Part shown: in pieces, positions 27,001 to 35,384 of the stretch
Position numbering within the stretch: position 1 is the first letter of the stretch
Layout of the letters: every line of letters starts with the position of its first letter
Source of the DNA: Hoplostethus atlanticus
Lineage: Eukaryota; Chordata; Actinopteri; Trachichthyiformes; Trachichthyidae
Assembly: GCA_034670405.1 (NCBI GenBank)
Contig: JAXDDX010000056.1
Span: forward strand, 1,674,501 to 1,738,500
DNA: 64,000 nt
Direction of reading: 5' to 3'
Notes under the pieces: model-generated
What the model saw: only the letters and a program-made list of their open reading frames with translations
The model's database searches: none
Told to the model about the DNA's origin: nothing
Translations under genes and position numbers: made by a program

Positions 27001-30000
27001 TTACGTAGAGATTCTAAGATATGTACAGTCATCCATTCGTTCATAACTAATGAACCAGTTAAAGTCGTGCAAAAAAAAAGAAAAAGTATAATCAGGCTGT
27101 AGATACTTATGGAGAGACTTTAAAGGAGCTTATCCATCAAAGCAAGACTTATAGATGTACAGTTTTCTTTTTTATACAAAACAAAATGACTATCAAAAGA
27201 ACAAAAAATATATCCTGAACAGAATGGTGAAGATTATTTTTCATGTCATGATGTGTGGATGTATGTGTTGTTGCCTCCCTGTGCCATCCTGTCTAAAAAG
27301 AGAAATAAATACTACTTAATCAGAAACTGTTAAAAAGAAACTAACCTAACTTGTCCAAAGGCATTCTTACACAACTTTCTTTTGTAAATTTTTTTTCTTC
27401 CTGCCAAAATCATGCGGGCAATTTGTTGATGTAAGTTGACAAAATTGGTGGTATGCTTTCTTCTTCTGTTCTTTTTTTAGGCTTTTATGATTTTCCAAGC
27501 TGACTGTTTTACCTGTTTCTATAAATACTTACTAATCCCTCTCTGGATAACTCTATCTGTGGCTTTACTTTGTGAATGTTTTAAAATGTTTGCTCTAACT
27601 CTGAACTGTTTTTTGCATTGCCTTAATTATTATTTTCTTTCCTTGATTTCTTGTTTCGTTCTTTTCGTTATTGTTACAAGAGGTTTGCATCTCTTTATAG
27701 TGACCTGTTTGTGAGCCTTTGCAGTGTACAAACAAGCCACTTTGGCAAGAGGATAAGCAGATTCAATAGACATCTGAATGTTTTTCACTCTTTGTAGCCA
27801 GTAGCAAAACATTAGGTTTGAACAATAAAGACCCAGTATCAACTCTTATACAAATGGATGTATATATGGATACATGCACTCAGCGCACCATGACAGCAGA
27901 GCAGACTTACACTCCAAAACATAGTATGAGAACATTAGCTGGTACAAGCAAGAATGTGTGTTAGTTATGTTGCAGTAAAAATCAGCAGACATTCAGGTGT
28001 CATTGAACTGCTGGGAGACTTTGTGCCATTGTGGTAACTGTATAGGGGTCAAAAGGCAAGAGGCTAGGGCAAATAGGGGAGCCTGCTAATGCTGAGTAGA
28101 GGAGGAAAGGAAACTTCCCTCTTTTTTCTATCAGAACAACTTAGGAGTGGCAGGAGTTTTACCGGTACAGTTTTCTTTTATCTTTGCAGACCTGTGTACA
28201 ACCTGATAGTCGTAAAGGGCAGGTCAGGTTTGCAAGAGGCCTGTATGATTCATCGTGACTTGGGAATACTTTCAGTCCATCGAAAATACACTTTTTCGGT
28301 TTTGAGTTATAGGAGGCAGAAGTGGTTAGCATCGGTTTTGCTTGTTCAGGTCAGTGGGATTAAAATCCACTTCTCTGAGCAACCACATGCAGCACTTTCC
28401 AAACAGATTACCATTTAAAACCTAGTCAACTATAGGAAATAAATTGTATTTTTAAGGGAAAGTGGCTTGCAGCCCCACTGGCTTGCACTTGAATCGCTAA
28501 CAAATACCTTCTGCTTCTTTTATCCCAATAACCCATACTTTTGTGCTAATGGCTTTTGGATGGACTAAAAGGACTTAAAGTTCAAGATGAATGAAACAAG
28601 CCTCTGAAGAGCCTGAACTAGCCTTTCATGTGGTTAAATATGACATTCAGCTTTATCAGATAGAATTATATATGGGGGCATATTTTTGCCATATATAGAT
28701 AATTCATATTTCCCTTCACAGTTATGATTAATTATGATTTATGAATTAATGTGCTAATTATGACTAGTGTATAGAGCAACATTTAGGATTTGTAGGAGTT
28801 AATATTATGTGGGTCAGTTTTATGTGGCTCACCCTTGTGCATCCCTCAAAGCCTTTTGATGCATTGTATACTTTATTTATGGCTGTTGTTTTCTATCAGT
28901 TTGGGTCTTGTTTGGTTCTGGGTTTCATTGATTTTGCACTGGTACAGTATTTTCTGTTCTTTATTTCTTGGTTTATCTTCATATGATTTCTTCCCTATGT
29001 TGAGCTTTGCTTTTTACGTTTTTTGGGTACCAATTCTTTTGGTGTTTGACTTTGCTGTTGTCTTGTTTATGGTTTAAGTATTGCTTGCATCTGACTGGTC
29101 TTTCTTTCTCTGTTTTCCTTTCTAGGAGGGGAGCTAGTCATTCCCGTGCTAGTCGAGGACCCCATAGACATCCCTTCTGTATCCACCCGTTCTCCCTTCA
29201 TCCCCCTCCCCCCAACCCTTCGCCCTGTCCTCACCATTATTGAGACCACCAAAGAATCCTTGGCCATGGCCACTGAGGCGGGGGTACCTTGCTTGTCGGA
29301 CCGAGGCAGCGATGATTGTGATGATGGTGATGGTGGTGATGATGGTGATGATGATGATGATGATGGCATGGTGATTTCGGGGTTTGGCTCTGGCGAAGCT
29401 TTCGACTCTAGCCTGCCCCCGACTGACGATGAAGATTTTTACACCACCTTCTCCCTGGTAACAGATAAGATCTTGACCACATCGGCCTATGAAGGTGGCT
29501 ACAAAGCCCTCGCACCCAAGTGGGAGGCCAAGGACTTGAGGCCTAGCAAAGCCTCTGAGGCAGGTAGGACTACACCCACCCCGCCTCTGCCCGACCTCCG
29601 GGGCACGCCGCCGGCGGCAGTCCCCTCAGACACGCCGCCCAAGCTGCCCGCCGGGAAAATGAACAACCGCGAGGTCAAACCCCCGCAGCCAGACATAGTC
29701 CTGCTCCCCCTCCCCACGTCCTTCGATCTGGACGGCACCAAACCACGGGGCCCTCTCATCACCTCGCCCATGCTGCGCACGGTGCCCGCTGCTTTGCCCA
29801 CCGTGCCCGGTGTGGTGGGGCGGGTGCCCCCGGGGGCCTCAGAGGTGATCCGGGAATCCAGCAGCACCACAGGTATGGTGGTGGGCATCGTTTCAGCCGC
29901 CGCCCTCTGCATCCTCATCCTCCTCTATGCCATGTACAAGTACAGGAACAGGGACGAGGGATCCTACCAGGTGGACGAGACACGCAACTACATCAGCAAC

Positions 30001-30111
30001 TCGGCGCAAACCAACGGCGCTGTGGTGAAGGATAAACCACCCAGCGGCAGTGCCAAAGGCAGCGCCAGTAGCAAGAGACCGAAAGACAAGGACAAGGAAT
30101 ATTATGTATAG
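857..30111 (+). CDS. nrxn3: Neurexin-3 gene, 3' part (span of five coding segments)
   Basis: Neurexins are presynaptic membrane adhesion proteins whose LNS domains bind neuroligins, LRRTMs and cerebellins, and whose tail binds PDZ proteins such as CASK and Mint. The visible segments give, in order, the SS4 insert, the second half of LNS6 (start [17 protein letters not shown]), a Thr-rich O-glycosylation-type stalk, an acidic two-Cys segment, a long stalk, one membrane helix and a tail ending EYYV. Paralogue choice rests on neurexin-3-type wording: [33 protein letters not shown]-like [22 protein letters not shown] and [10 protein letters not shown]; neurexin-1 lacks the long stalk and neurexin-2 differs in sequence. 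All junctions keep phase (1,1,0,1). The rest of the gene lies left of the window. It converges on cep128. I cannot decide between nrxn3a and nrxn3b. Confidence 0.95.
947..2743 (+). other. nrxn3: nrxn3 intron downstream of SS4
   Basis: The first 320 bases are rich in U(A/U)AA-type words (GTAAAT, TTAAA, TAAATAAA, TTAAG, TTAAT), treated separately below. The rest is AT-rich with a short (GA) run near 2355. No other coding exon is visible. Confidence 0.7.
1045..1265 (+). promoter_or_regulatory. Candidate STAR-protein response cluster for SS4 splicing
   Basis: Within about 320 nt after the SS4 donor there are many TAAA/TTAA words: near 1052, 1060, 1073, 1191, 1224-1231 and 1240-1264. In mammals SAM68, SLM1 and SLM2 (STAR family) bind U(A/U)AA-rich RNA in the intron just downstream of SS4 and cause skipping. 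The words are seen; the function here is inferred from position and composition. Confidence 0.35.
2744..3054 (+). CDS. nrxn3: nrxn3 exon: end of LNS6 and Thr-rich stalk
   Basis: Acceptor CACCAG is at 2738-2743 and the donor is TTCAG|GTAGGG at 3055. The exon is 311 nt, entering in phase 1 and leaving in phase 0, and gives 103 full codons after a split Gly. Residues [37 protein letters not shown] and [11 protein letters not shown] are the C-terminal half of the last laminin/neurexin/sex-hormone-globulin domain. After them comes a mucin-like Thr-rich stalk ([20 protein letters not shown]) that is expected to carry O-glycans. Codon usage is C/G-ending, in contrast with the AT-rich introns. Confidence 0.96.
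4794..4936. repeat. (TC)n then (CA)n microsatellites
   Basis: An uninterrupted TC run from 4794 to about 4834 is followed by imperfect CT-rich sequence, a C8 run and a CA run at about 4913-4936. Confidence 0.95.
7838..7958 (-). mobile_element. Degenerate tRNA-headed SINE
   Basis: On the minus strand the sequence begins GGCTGCCCTGGTAGCTTAGC, an A-box-like start. It continues to a B-box-like GAGTTGAACCC and then CCTTTGCTGC. This order is that of tRNA-derived fish SINEs. It is diverged, and a second, clearer copy lies at 52.1-52.3 kb. Confidence 0.5.
8181..8233. repeat. (TG)n microsatellite
   Basis: About 26 uninterrupted TG units. Confidence 0.98.
8381..8429. repeat. (CT)n microsatellite
   Basis: About 24 uninterrupted CT units. 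Together with the TG run at 8.2 kb and CA/TG runs to 9.36 kb it makes a 1.2-kb simple-repeat cluster. Confidence 0.97.
8591..9360. repeat. Cluster of CA/TG microsatellites
   Basis: CA runs at about 8594-8620 and 8703-8738 and TG runs at about 8981-9013 and 9210-9230, with short non-repeat spacers. Open frames across this stretch are repeat-derived His/Thr or Cys/Val runs and are not called as genes. Confidence 0.9.
14037..14070. repeat. 14-bp tandem repeat, 2.4 copies
   Basis: The unit GTTTCATGCTTCCT occurs at 14037-14050 and 14051-14064, followed by a partial GTTTCA. Confidence 0.9.
14340..14835 (+). mobile_element. LINE ORF1 relic (Tx1/L1-like nucleic-acid-binding protein)
   Basis: Across two frames the DNA reads as a broken LINE ORF1. 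A coiled-coil-like part ([20 protein letters not shown]) comes first. A block TDYLDSLDK[12 protein letters not shown] follows, resembling the family's DYLENQSRRNN-IVDGI block. After a frame change come [17 protein letters not shown] and [17 protein letters not shown], the conserved RPRPI-VKFL element of L1/Tx1 ORF1 RNA-binding domains. In-frame stops at the end of the coiled coil and in the N-S-I block, plus the frame change, show that it is dead. It sits sense in the nrxn3 intron. Confidence 0.7.
14960..15172 (+). mobile_element. LINE ORF2 endonuclease N-terminal relic
   Basis: The frame at 14969-15169 reads [20 protein letters not shown] then [12 protein letters not shown]. This resembles the start of an AP-type endonuclease of a non-LTR retrotransposon (usual pattern N-x-RSLRNK...ILAISET). 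The catalytic Glu of the SET motif appears as the E of SEN. It may belong to the same insertion as the ORF1 relic 130 bp upstream or to a different one; ORF2 is lost beyond this point. Confidence 0.55.
18855..18933 (+). CDS. nrxn3: nrxn3 exon: acidic Cys-loop stalk segment
   Basis: Acceptor CCCCTACAG ends at 18854 and the donor is CGCAG|GTGGGA at 18934. The exon is 79 nt, entering in phase 0 and leaving in phase 1. It reads [20 protein letters not shown] then CDSGHA. The two Cys ten residues apart within an acidic segment are conserved in all neurexins. A Ser-Gly dipeptide (codons 18921-18926) directly after the acidic run is a candidate glycosaminoglycan attachment site; heparan sulfate is known to be added to the neurexin stalk. 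The exon feeds either the SS5 end at 26.8 kb or the terminal exon at 29.1 kb. Confidence 0.95.
19373..19472. repeat. Imperfect inverted repeat
   Basis: GACATGGTGAAGCGTTGATA with the following CTAATTTT (19373-19400) is roughly complementary to GAAATTAGTATCAAGCCCCA with the following TGTC (19449-19472). It could be a hairpin or a small MITE relic. Confidence 0.5.
24829..25487. mobile_element. Foldback (long-TIR) MITE-like element
   Basis: Two arms of about 290 bp (24829-25124 and 25206-25487) are inverted copies of each other, separated by an 81-bp loop. The ends are TTAA-AGGGGAATTCCGGTATT on the left and, reverse-complemented, GTAA-AGGGGAATTCTGGTAT on the right. TTAA against TTAC suggests a decayed TTAA target duplication (piggyBac or Kolobok-type), but this is weak. 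The arms differ by substitutions and small indels, so the element is not recent. No transposase frame is present. Confidence 0.85.
26804..26913 (+). CDS. nrxn3: nrxn3 SS5 alternative end, upstream acceptor (hydrophilic, soluble-type)
   Basis: A good acceptor, TTCTCTTTTGTAG, ends at 26803. Joined to the phase-1 exon at 18855-18933, it reads [21 protein letters not shown] then [15 protein letters not shown] and stops at TGA (26911-26913). The end is not hydrophobic enough for a membrane or GPI signal, so the predicted product would be released. Secreted SS5 variants of neurexin-3 are known in mammals. Use of this acceptor at all is inference; the DNA overlaps the GPI-type frame in another reading frame. 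Confidence 0.4.
26854..26963 (+). CDS. nrxn3: nrxn3 SS5 alternative terminal segment, GPI-anchor-type C-terminus
   Basis: Acceptor CCCTTCCTTACAG ends at 26853. Entered from the 79-nt exon in phase 1 it reads [21 protein letters not shown], then [15 protein letters not shown], with TAG at 26961-26963. A small-residue cluster (SSNAA, candidate omega site), a short basic spacer (RPLR) and a hydrophobic tail to the stop are the layout of a GPI signal. It resembles the mammalian neurexin-3 SS5 end, which has a similar NAAR-LRAA-TWTW hydrophobic tail and has been reported to be GPI-anchored. The product would lack the long stalk, membrane helix and PDZ ligand. Whether the exon ends in its own polyA site (AATAAA at 27304 or 27823) or splices on to 29126 cannot be told. 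Confidence 0.85.
26964..29125 (+). other. nrxn3: Possible 3' UTR of SS5 isoform, then nrxn3 intron
   Basis: AATAAA hexamers on the plus strand at 27304-27309 and 27823-27828 could end an SS5 transcript. The rest is T-rich intron leading to the acceptor TTTTCCTTTCTAG at 29125. No other coding segment is visible. Confidence 0.5.
29126..30111 (+). CDS. nrxn3: nrxn3 terminal coding exon: long stalk, membrane helix, PDZ-ligand tail
   Basis: The acceptor is TTTCTAG|GA and the exon continues in phase 1 from 18933, running 327 codons to TAG at 30109-30111. In order: [13 protein letters not shown], a Pro-rich segment, an Asp/Gly run coded by GAT/GGT repeats (29311-29364), SGFGSGE (29377-29397, a Ser-Gly-x-Gly glycosaminoglycan-type motif), [18 protein letters not shown], the [10 protein letters not shown] and [10 protein letters not shown] blocks, [15 protein letters not shown], the helix [17 protein letters not shown], then [20 protein letters not shown] and the PDZ ligand EYYV. 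The helix has Ser where human neurexins have Ala (IVAAAALC). The 3' two-thirds is G+C-rich. The whole long stalk is in one uninterrupted exon and contains internal splice-like signals (see findings). Confidence 0.97.
29311..29364 (+). repeat. nrxn3: Coding GAT/GGT microsatellite in the nrxn3 stalk
   Basis: Eighteen codons, all GAT or GGT apart from one TGT, read [18 protein letters not shown]. Human neurexin-3 has a much shorter acidic run at this place. The repeat stays in frame and lies just before the SGFGSGE motif. Confidence 0.9.
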
Positions 30112-32050
30112 AAAATAAAAATCATTTCTCAACACGTAAAAAAGATGAAACTGTTTGGAACAAAGATATAAACATTTTGACAGTACCATATTGGCAACTG
30201 TGATTTAAAAAGGAAGAATTCTCTTGAGAAGTCGAGAGAACTCTTGAGAACTCAGACACACTGAGTCATTGAAACATTTTCAAAAGAACTATGGCTTATG
30301 GAAGCACACTTACTATGGTAAGCATTATGGAGAGACAATGCAGTACAACTTGATAGGGACTCTACAAAGAACTTTTCACAGAGTACCTGCTGCCCCCATT
30401 GGAGACATTTGGCAGTGTAAGATAACATCACTTTCATACACACTATCCCAAGTGACTGTCAGAGGTGTGTGGTCCCTGGAGTTCTAATGACCTTGTCCAT
30501 TGTAACCCTGTAAAATATGATCACTGTCATTTCGGCCATTCTGAGCATGCATGTGAGGTGTATGTGACGTGGTGCTGGCATCTGTGTAAGTGAGGGACCT
30601 GAAGAAACAATGATTGTCGGGAAAGTTGGAAGTCAAAACATAATTTGCATTAAAAAGCGATTTCATTACATGTAGCTTTCATGGATGCGATATGAGGTAA
30701 GGTATATGTATACTTCACGGTATCTTTCGTTTTTTATTTATTGATTCATTAATTAATTTATTTATTTTTGATGATGTGTAGTCAGGTTTGAGGCAGTGCT
30801 CATTGAATGCTCAGCAGGAAGTGATACAGCAATGTATCTCAATTGTTTTCCTCCCTCTCCCCCGGTCTCAGCTGAGGATTGGACTGCTATGCATGACATC
30901 CAAATTCTAGATGGTGTTCAAGCGTGCAAGAGTGAATCCACCAGGCAAAAACGCTACATTGTTATTTCTTTACATTTTAAATCTCTGATAGTATTTCCTC
31001 TTCTTTTCTACAGTTTTTCTATAGCCCAGTAGTTTGGCCATTTATTACATTTTTTGTCCAATTTTCTTTACATTTCTGGAGATGCTGTGGCAAATGCATT
31101 GTCATAATTTGTGTCTGGCAGAGATGGATTGTTGCAGTCTTAAAAAAAAAAATGACCAGGCTAAAGAGTTATTCCAGTGTGAACAAGTGTGATTCTATCT
31201 GTTGTCACGGTCGACTGTGTCAAAAACAGCAAATATGTTTACATATTTTATTACATCATAGCCGTTGTACTTTGCAGGTCAATATTGTACATAAAATTCT
31301 AGTTTTTGTTGAGTTTTTTTATTCCTCTTATTGTATAGGCAGACCATTTGATTTAATTTGACAGGTGTACTAACATGGCAAAAAAATATTTCTGTTTTGC
31401 CAGGAAAGCCTGGAGATAAAGTGATGTGCACAAGAATATTTTTGTCTTGGCGGGGAACAAATGTTATTACATTAGAAGTCTAGTCTCTCTGGATGGTGTT
31501 TCTCTAAGTCGCATGAATATTTGACCACTGGAAGCTGTCAATCAAATAGAAAACACCCTCCCCAGATCTTGTATTAGGGACCCCTCCTTATTCTGAAATT
31601 ACTTTGATGTTATTTATTTTTTTATTGGAGATTTAAAAAAAAAAAAAGATCAAGAGAATAAAGAAAGATTGTGATGGATTTGGAGAGCTATTGCTGGCAC
31701 CTTACTGACTTACAGGTGTTTTTTTCCTATTGCTTTTTTTTTTTACTGTGATGTCTATGTTCCTGTCTGTTCGACTCTTTTGCATTTGATTTTTTTTTCT
31801 GTTTTTTGTGTAGCTTAATTTAAAGTGTCTCATTTTTATGAAATGTCTTCTGGAAATATATTGTTTTTTTATTTTTATTATTTATAGATCAAGTTATTTG
31901 TTTCTCATTCATTTCCATGCAAATTGGTCAGTGTGTATGTTAACTTTGATTTTTTGTGTTGGTACTTGGCTTTTCAACCCGTTAATTACTGTCTTATGCT
32001 CCTTTGACTCCAAACAATTCCCAGAAATAAAATGTTGTTCCCAAAGTTTT
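30112..32050 (+). other. nrxn3: Probable nrxn3 3' UTR
   Basis: The sequence after the stop is AT-rich with long T runs (31.6-31.9 kb) and no coding frame. AATAAA occurs at 30114 (only 2 nt after the stop, unlikely to be used), 31657-31662 and 32026-32031. The last is followed by T/G-rich DNA (TGTTGTTCCC, GTTTTCAATG), so the transcript end is placed near 32.05 kb by inference. Confidence 0.5.
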
Positions 32051-34555
32051 CAATGTTGGAATGCGGGTGGCTGTCACTCATAATCTACACTCCAGGTTGA
32101 GAGTACTACAGAGGATTGAGCTGGAGAGAGAAGATATTGCATCCAGGAGACACACTTGGAGATTCAGTACCATCTTTGGTGCTACAAAGACTCCAGTCAT
32201 AAGAGTATTCATTGAACCACAATTTTTCATCCATTTGATATCACTTGAGTGATTTCGTTTTTATACCTAAAAGTGGTATCATTTCCATTCAAATGAAGTC
32301 CGAAGCACAGCAGCTCAACACTATCATTTACCTATAGATGATGATGCAGATTCATACACTGTTCAACGATGCACCTGAGAGAGAGAGAAAGGGAGGGGGA
32401 GAGGGAGAGAGAGAAACGGTTACTAGGGTTCAGAGTCTTCACAACAGTGTTGGAATGGCTTTGGGGGTTTCAAGCCTTTGTGAGAAAGCACAGCCAAATG
32501 AGATTCTCCACAACCATATGGCCAGGTTATGAGTCACTGAATGGATGCAGCACCTGCTTTCCCAGCTCGTTTTTACACTGTCCATATTTCGTGCAAATGG
32601 GCCTTTGCAGCGCTGGTCATTAACTTGCAATAGCCCATTGATGTAAGATATCAGAGCGCTGTGTGTGAGTATATTCAGCTAGCACAATGACTACATATTA
32701 ACTCATTCATCCTGCCACAGGCAATGGGAGTAAGAGGGCCAGGAGGGATTCTTGCTATTGCAGGACTATTTTTACTTTCACAAGGAGACGCATTACACGA
32801 ATCAAGATTCAAAATTCACATTCTTTTTTTTTACACCAGCAATTTGTTCTGTTCAGGTCAGCACGATAAAAGTTCATTCATGAAAAAACAAATATATATA
32901 GTACATAGAATGTAAGTATTGATGGATTCCCTGCAGTGACATTTAATCCACCGGGTTCATACTCCAGCCTGCAATTTGAAGGGTGTTACGTATTTTAGTT
33001 CAAGTTTATTATCTTTGATAGTTCAGAGGAAGTTAAAGCTGTGAACTTGTTTACCATCCCAGATTAGATCCTTTCCTAGTTAAGAGCCCTTTTGGAAATC
33101 ACTGGTCTTTTTTATATTGAGCTCTATAGAGCACATTCTGCAGCTTCCCTACGCCTCAAAGTGAACTTCACTCTTGGATGTGTCGGCTCATCCCCAGTAG
33201 GAACTCCTCTGCAGACTGAAATTTAATGCAAAGGTTTTTTGTGATCTGGAGAAATTTGTCATGAACGCTTTGCCACATTCACCATGTTACATAAGAATGT
33301 TGCTGTTAGTCTAATTGTATATAAAGAAAGAAAGCTGGTTGTAGCTGCTGTTCAGGTAATCCCAACGCCCTGTCGTTTGTTTATTTCTAATAAATAATAA
33401 CGATCCCATTTAAAAAATTACTTAATCAGACAGGGTTGTTTATAATGACGCCCTGGTAAAAAGCAAAACGTCCTTTTCCTGGCGGCGAGGGACAGAGATA
33501 AAAATAAAAGACAAATAATATAATACACTCAACATGGCAAAAACAAGGGAAAAATAAAAAACAATCACCAGAGAGTAAAGAGTAATTACAGTGCAATCCA
33601 CTACGGAAAGAAATGGGAAATAAGTAAAACTAATTCAGAGAAATGTCTTCCTCAAAACAAATAAGAACATGTTTCTAATTAATATTATGATCATAATGAG
33701 TATTAGTTTTTGCACTAGAACCAAAACAGCAAAAACAGGACAGACACTGTATGAAATCGCCCCTATATCCACTCCTGGCACAGACCCTGAAGCAGAGGGC
33801 AAGGTAGCAGCATTACGATACTCTACACCATTAATCACGTTCAGCGGTGCCAGGAGAGGCCAGGCGTCCATTTGATGTTCAGAATCCATTTGCTTACACA
33901 GTTGTTGGCTGACAAACTTCATCGATTGGGTTTTTATGCGCACCAACTACTTTTCCTTTTAGTCAAATTAGTAGAAGTAGATTACATCAATCCCACCGAT
34001 GCAGGTTGGATAATTCATATCTTAATTGACAGAAAAACAATTTACATTTGCTAATGGGTTTTCCAAATGGATTTCTCTGTGAGTGCGACTGCATTAGCTC
34101 TGCCGTCTCCCTGTATAGGGACTCTGCAACACCGACAAGAGACTCAGTTCTCTCTCCATGCGTTTAAAGGTTGATGGTCGACCTGTCAGACCTAGTTTTA
34201 CGCCAACTAACGAGCTAGTTAACTCCATTTATATGTTTCATAACGTGTTTTTCCTTTCAAATTAACATCCACTTTGTAAAAAGCATTACCTCAGCTGATG
34301 ACTGATTACAAAATCTATACACTCTGTTGCTTTCTGTGCACGTCGAGGCGGGGCGCAGCACAACACCCAGAGCAGTTGGAGCGACTGTAGCGTTTTATTG
34401 TACATCTGCAGGTTTGGGGGTTTTTTCCAGCACACACACTGGTAAAGCGTCAAGAGAACTGCAGTATCCTCCACGGGAAGCAGCTGTGAAGACGATGGTG
34501 ATCAGTCCTGACAGGTAAAATATAAACCCACTGACCTGAACGGCAGGATTATGAA

Positions 34556-34589
<34 letters not shown>

Positions 34590-35304
34590 CAAAAAGCAGT
34601 GTGTGTCTGTCTGTGTGCATGTACATATTAGGCATGCTGAAACCACGTGCACGTGAACACACACACACACACACACAACACAGCTTTGTACATTCATATT
34701 ACACACAGCCACATGTGTGTGTGAAGGTGTGTATATGTGCACTTAATTCACGTTTTGTGTCTCCCCTGGAAGGAAGGCAGCTCCTCCTTTTGTTCCGCTC
34801 CATCACTTAGCGGCCAAAGCTTTCAGTTAGCTTCTCAGCCCTAATTAACTGCCGAGATGTGAGCACGCTAATCTGGGCTCTAAATCTTCAGTTCCACTGA
34901 CAAAAGCTTTTACAGGCTGTCACAGCTGCATGATAAACAGCACGGGGATGGTTTTTCATCTAGTGGACACAGTGCCATCTAGGGACTCGGTTCAGCAGCT
35001 TCGGGATTTTCAGGCTTCAACCTTGCAGAGCCGAATCGATGCAGACTTGAGGGTATCGTCATATATAATGCATGCCAGGCTGTGCTAAAGCCGCAGTGAA
35101 AGTCTGTTTTTTTTTTTAACCAAAACCATTCAAATAACAATATCTGAGAACTGGAGCCGTTACTTTGGTATATCTACTAACATAATCCACATGAAGCAGC
35201 ACTGACATGACAGTGGTATCGCCATAACTGTGAATGTCCTTTCCCAAGGTAGGATTAAATTTGGAACATTCTGGGGAGAGCGAAGGGAGAGTTGACTGTC
35301 CAAA

Positions 35305-35384
35305 TGAGAGGAGAGGAGAGGAGAGGAGAGGAAAGGAGGGGAGGGGAGGAGAGGAGGGGAGAGGAGAGGAGGGGAGAGGAGAGC
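35305..35384. repeat. Purine minisatellite (GAGAG/GGGGA units)
   Basis: About 80 bases of almost pure purine built on GAGGA and GGGGA units on the plus strand. Several G3-4 runs could form a quadruplex or triplex. Confidence 0.9.

Noticed and set aside
29499-29918. 139-codon open frame on the minus strand
   Set aside because: It is the antisense shadow of the G+C-rich nrxn3 terminal exon; it has no recognisable protein character.
30114-30119. AATAAA 2 nt after the nrxn3 stop as the polyA signal
   Set aside because: Too close to the stop; no downstream GU-rich element, and long T-rich UTR-like sequence follows with later hexamers.
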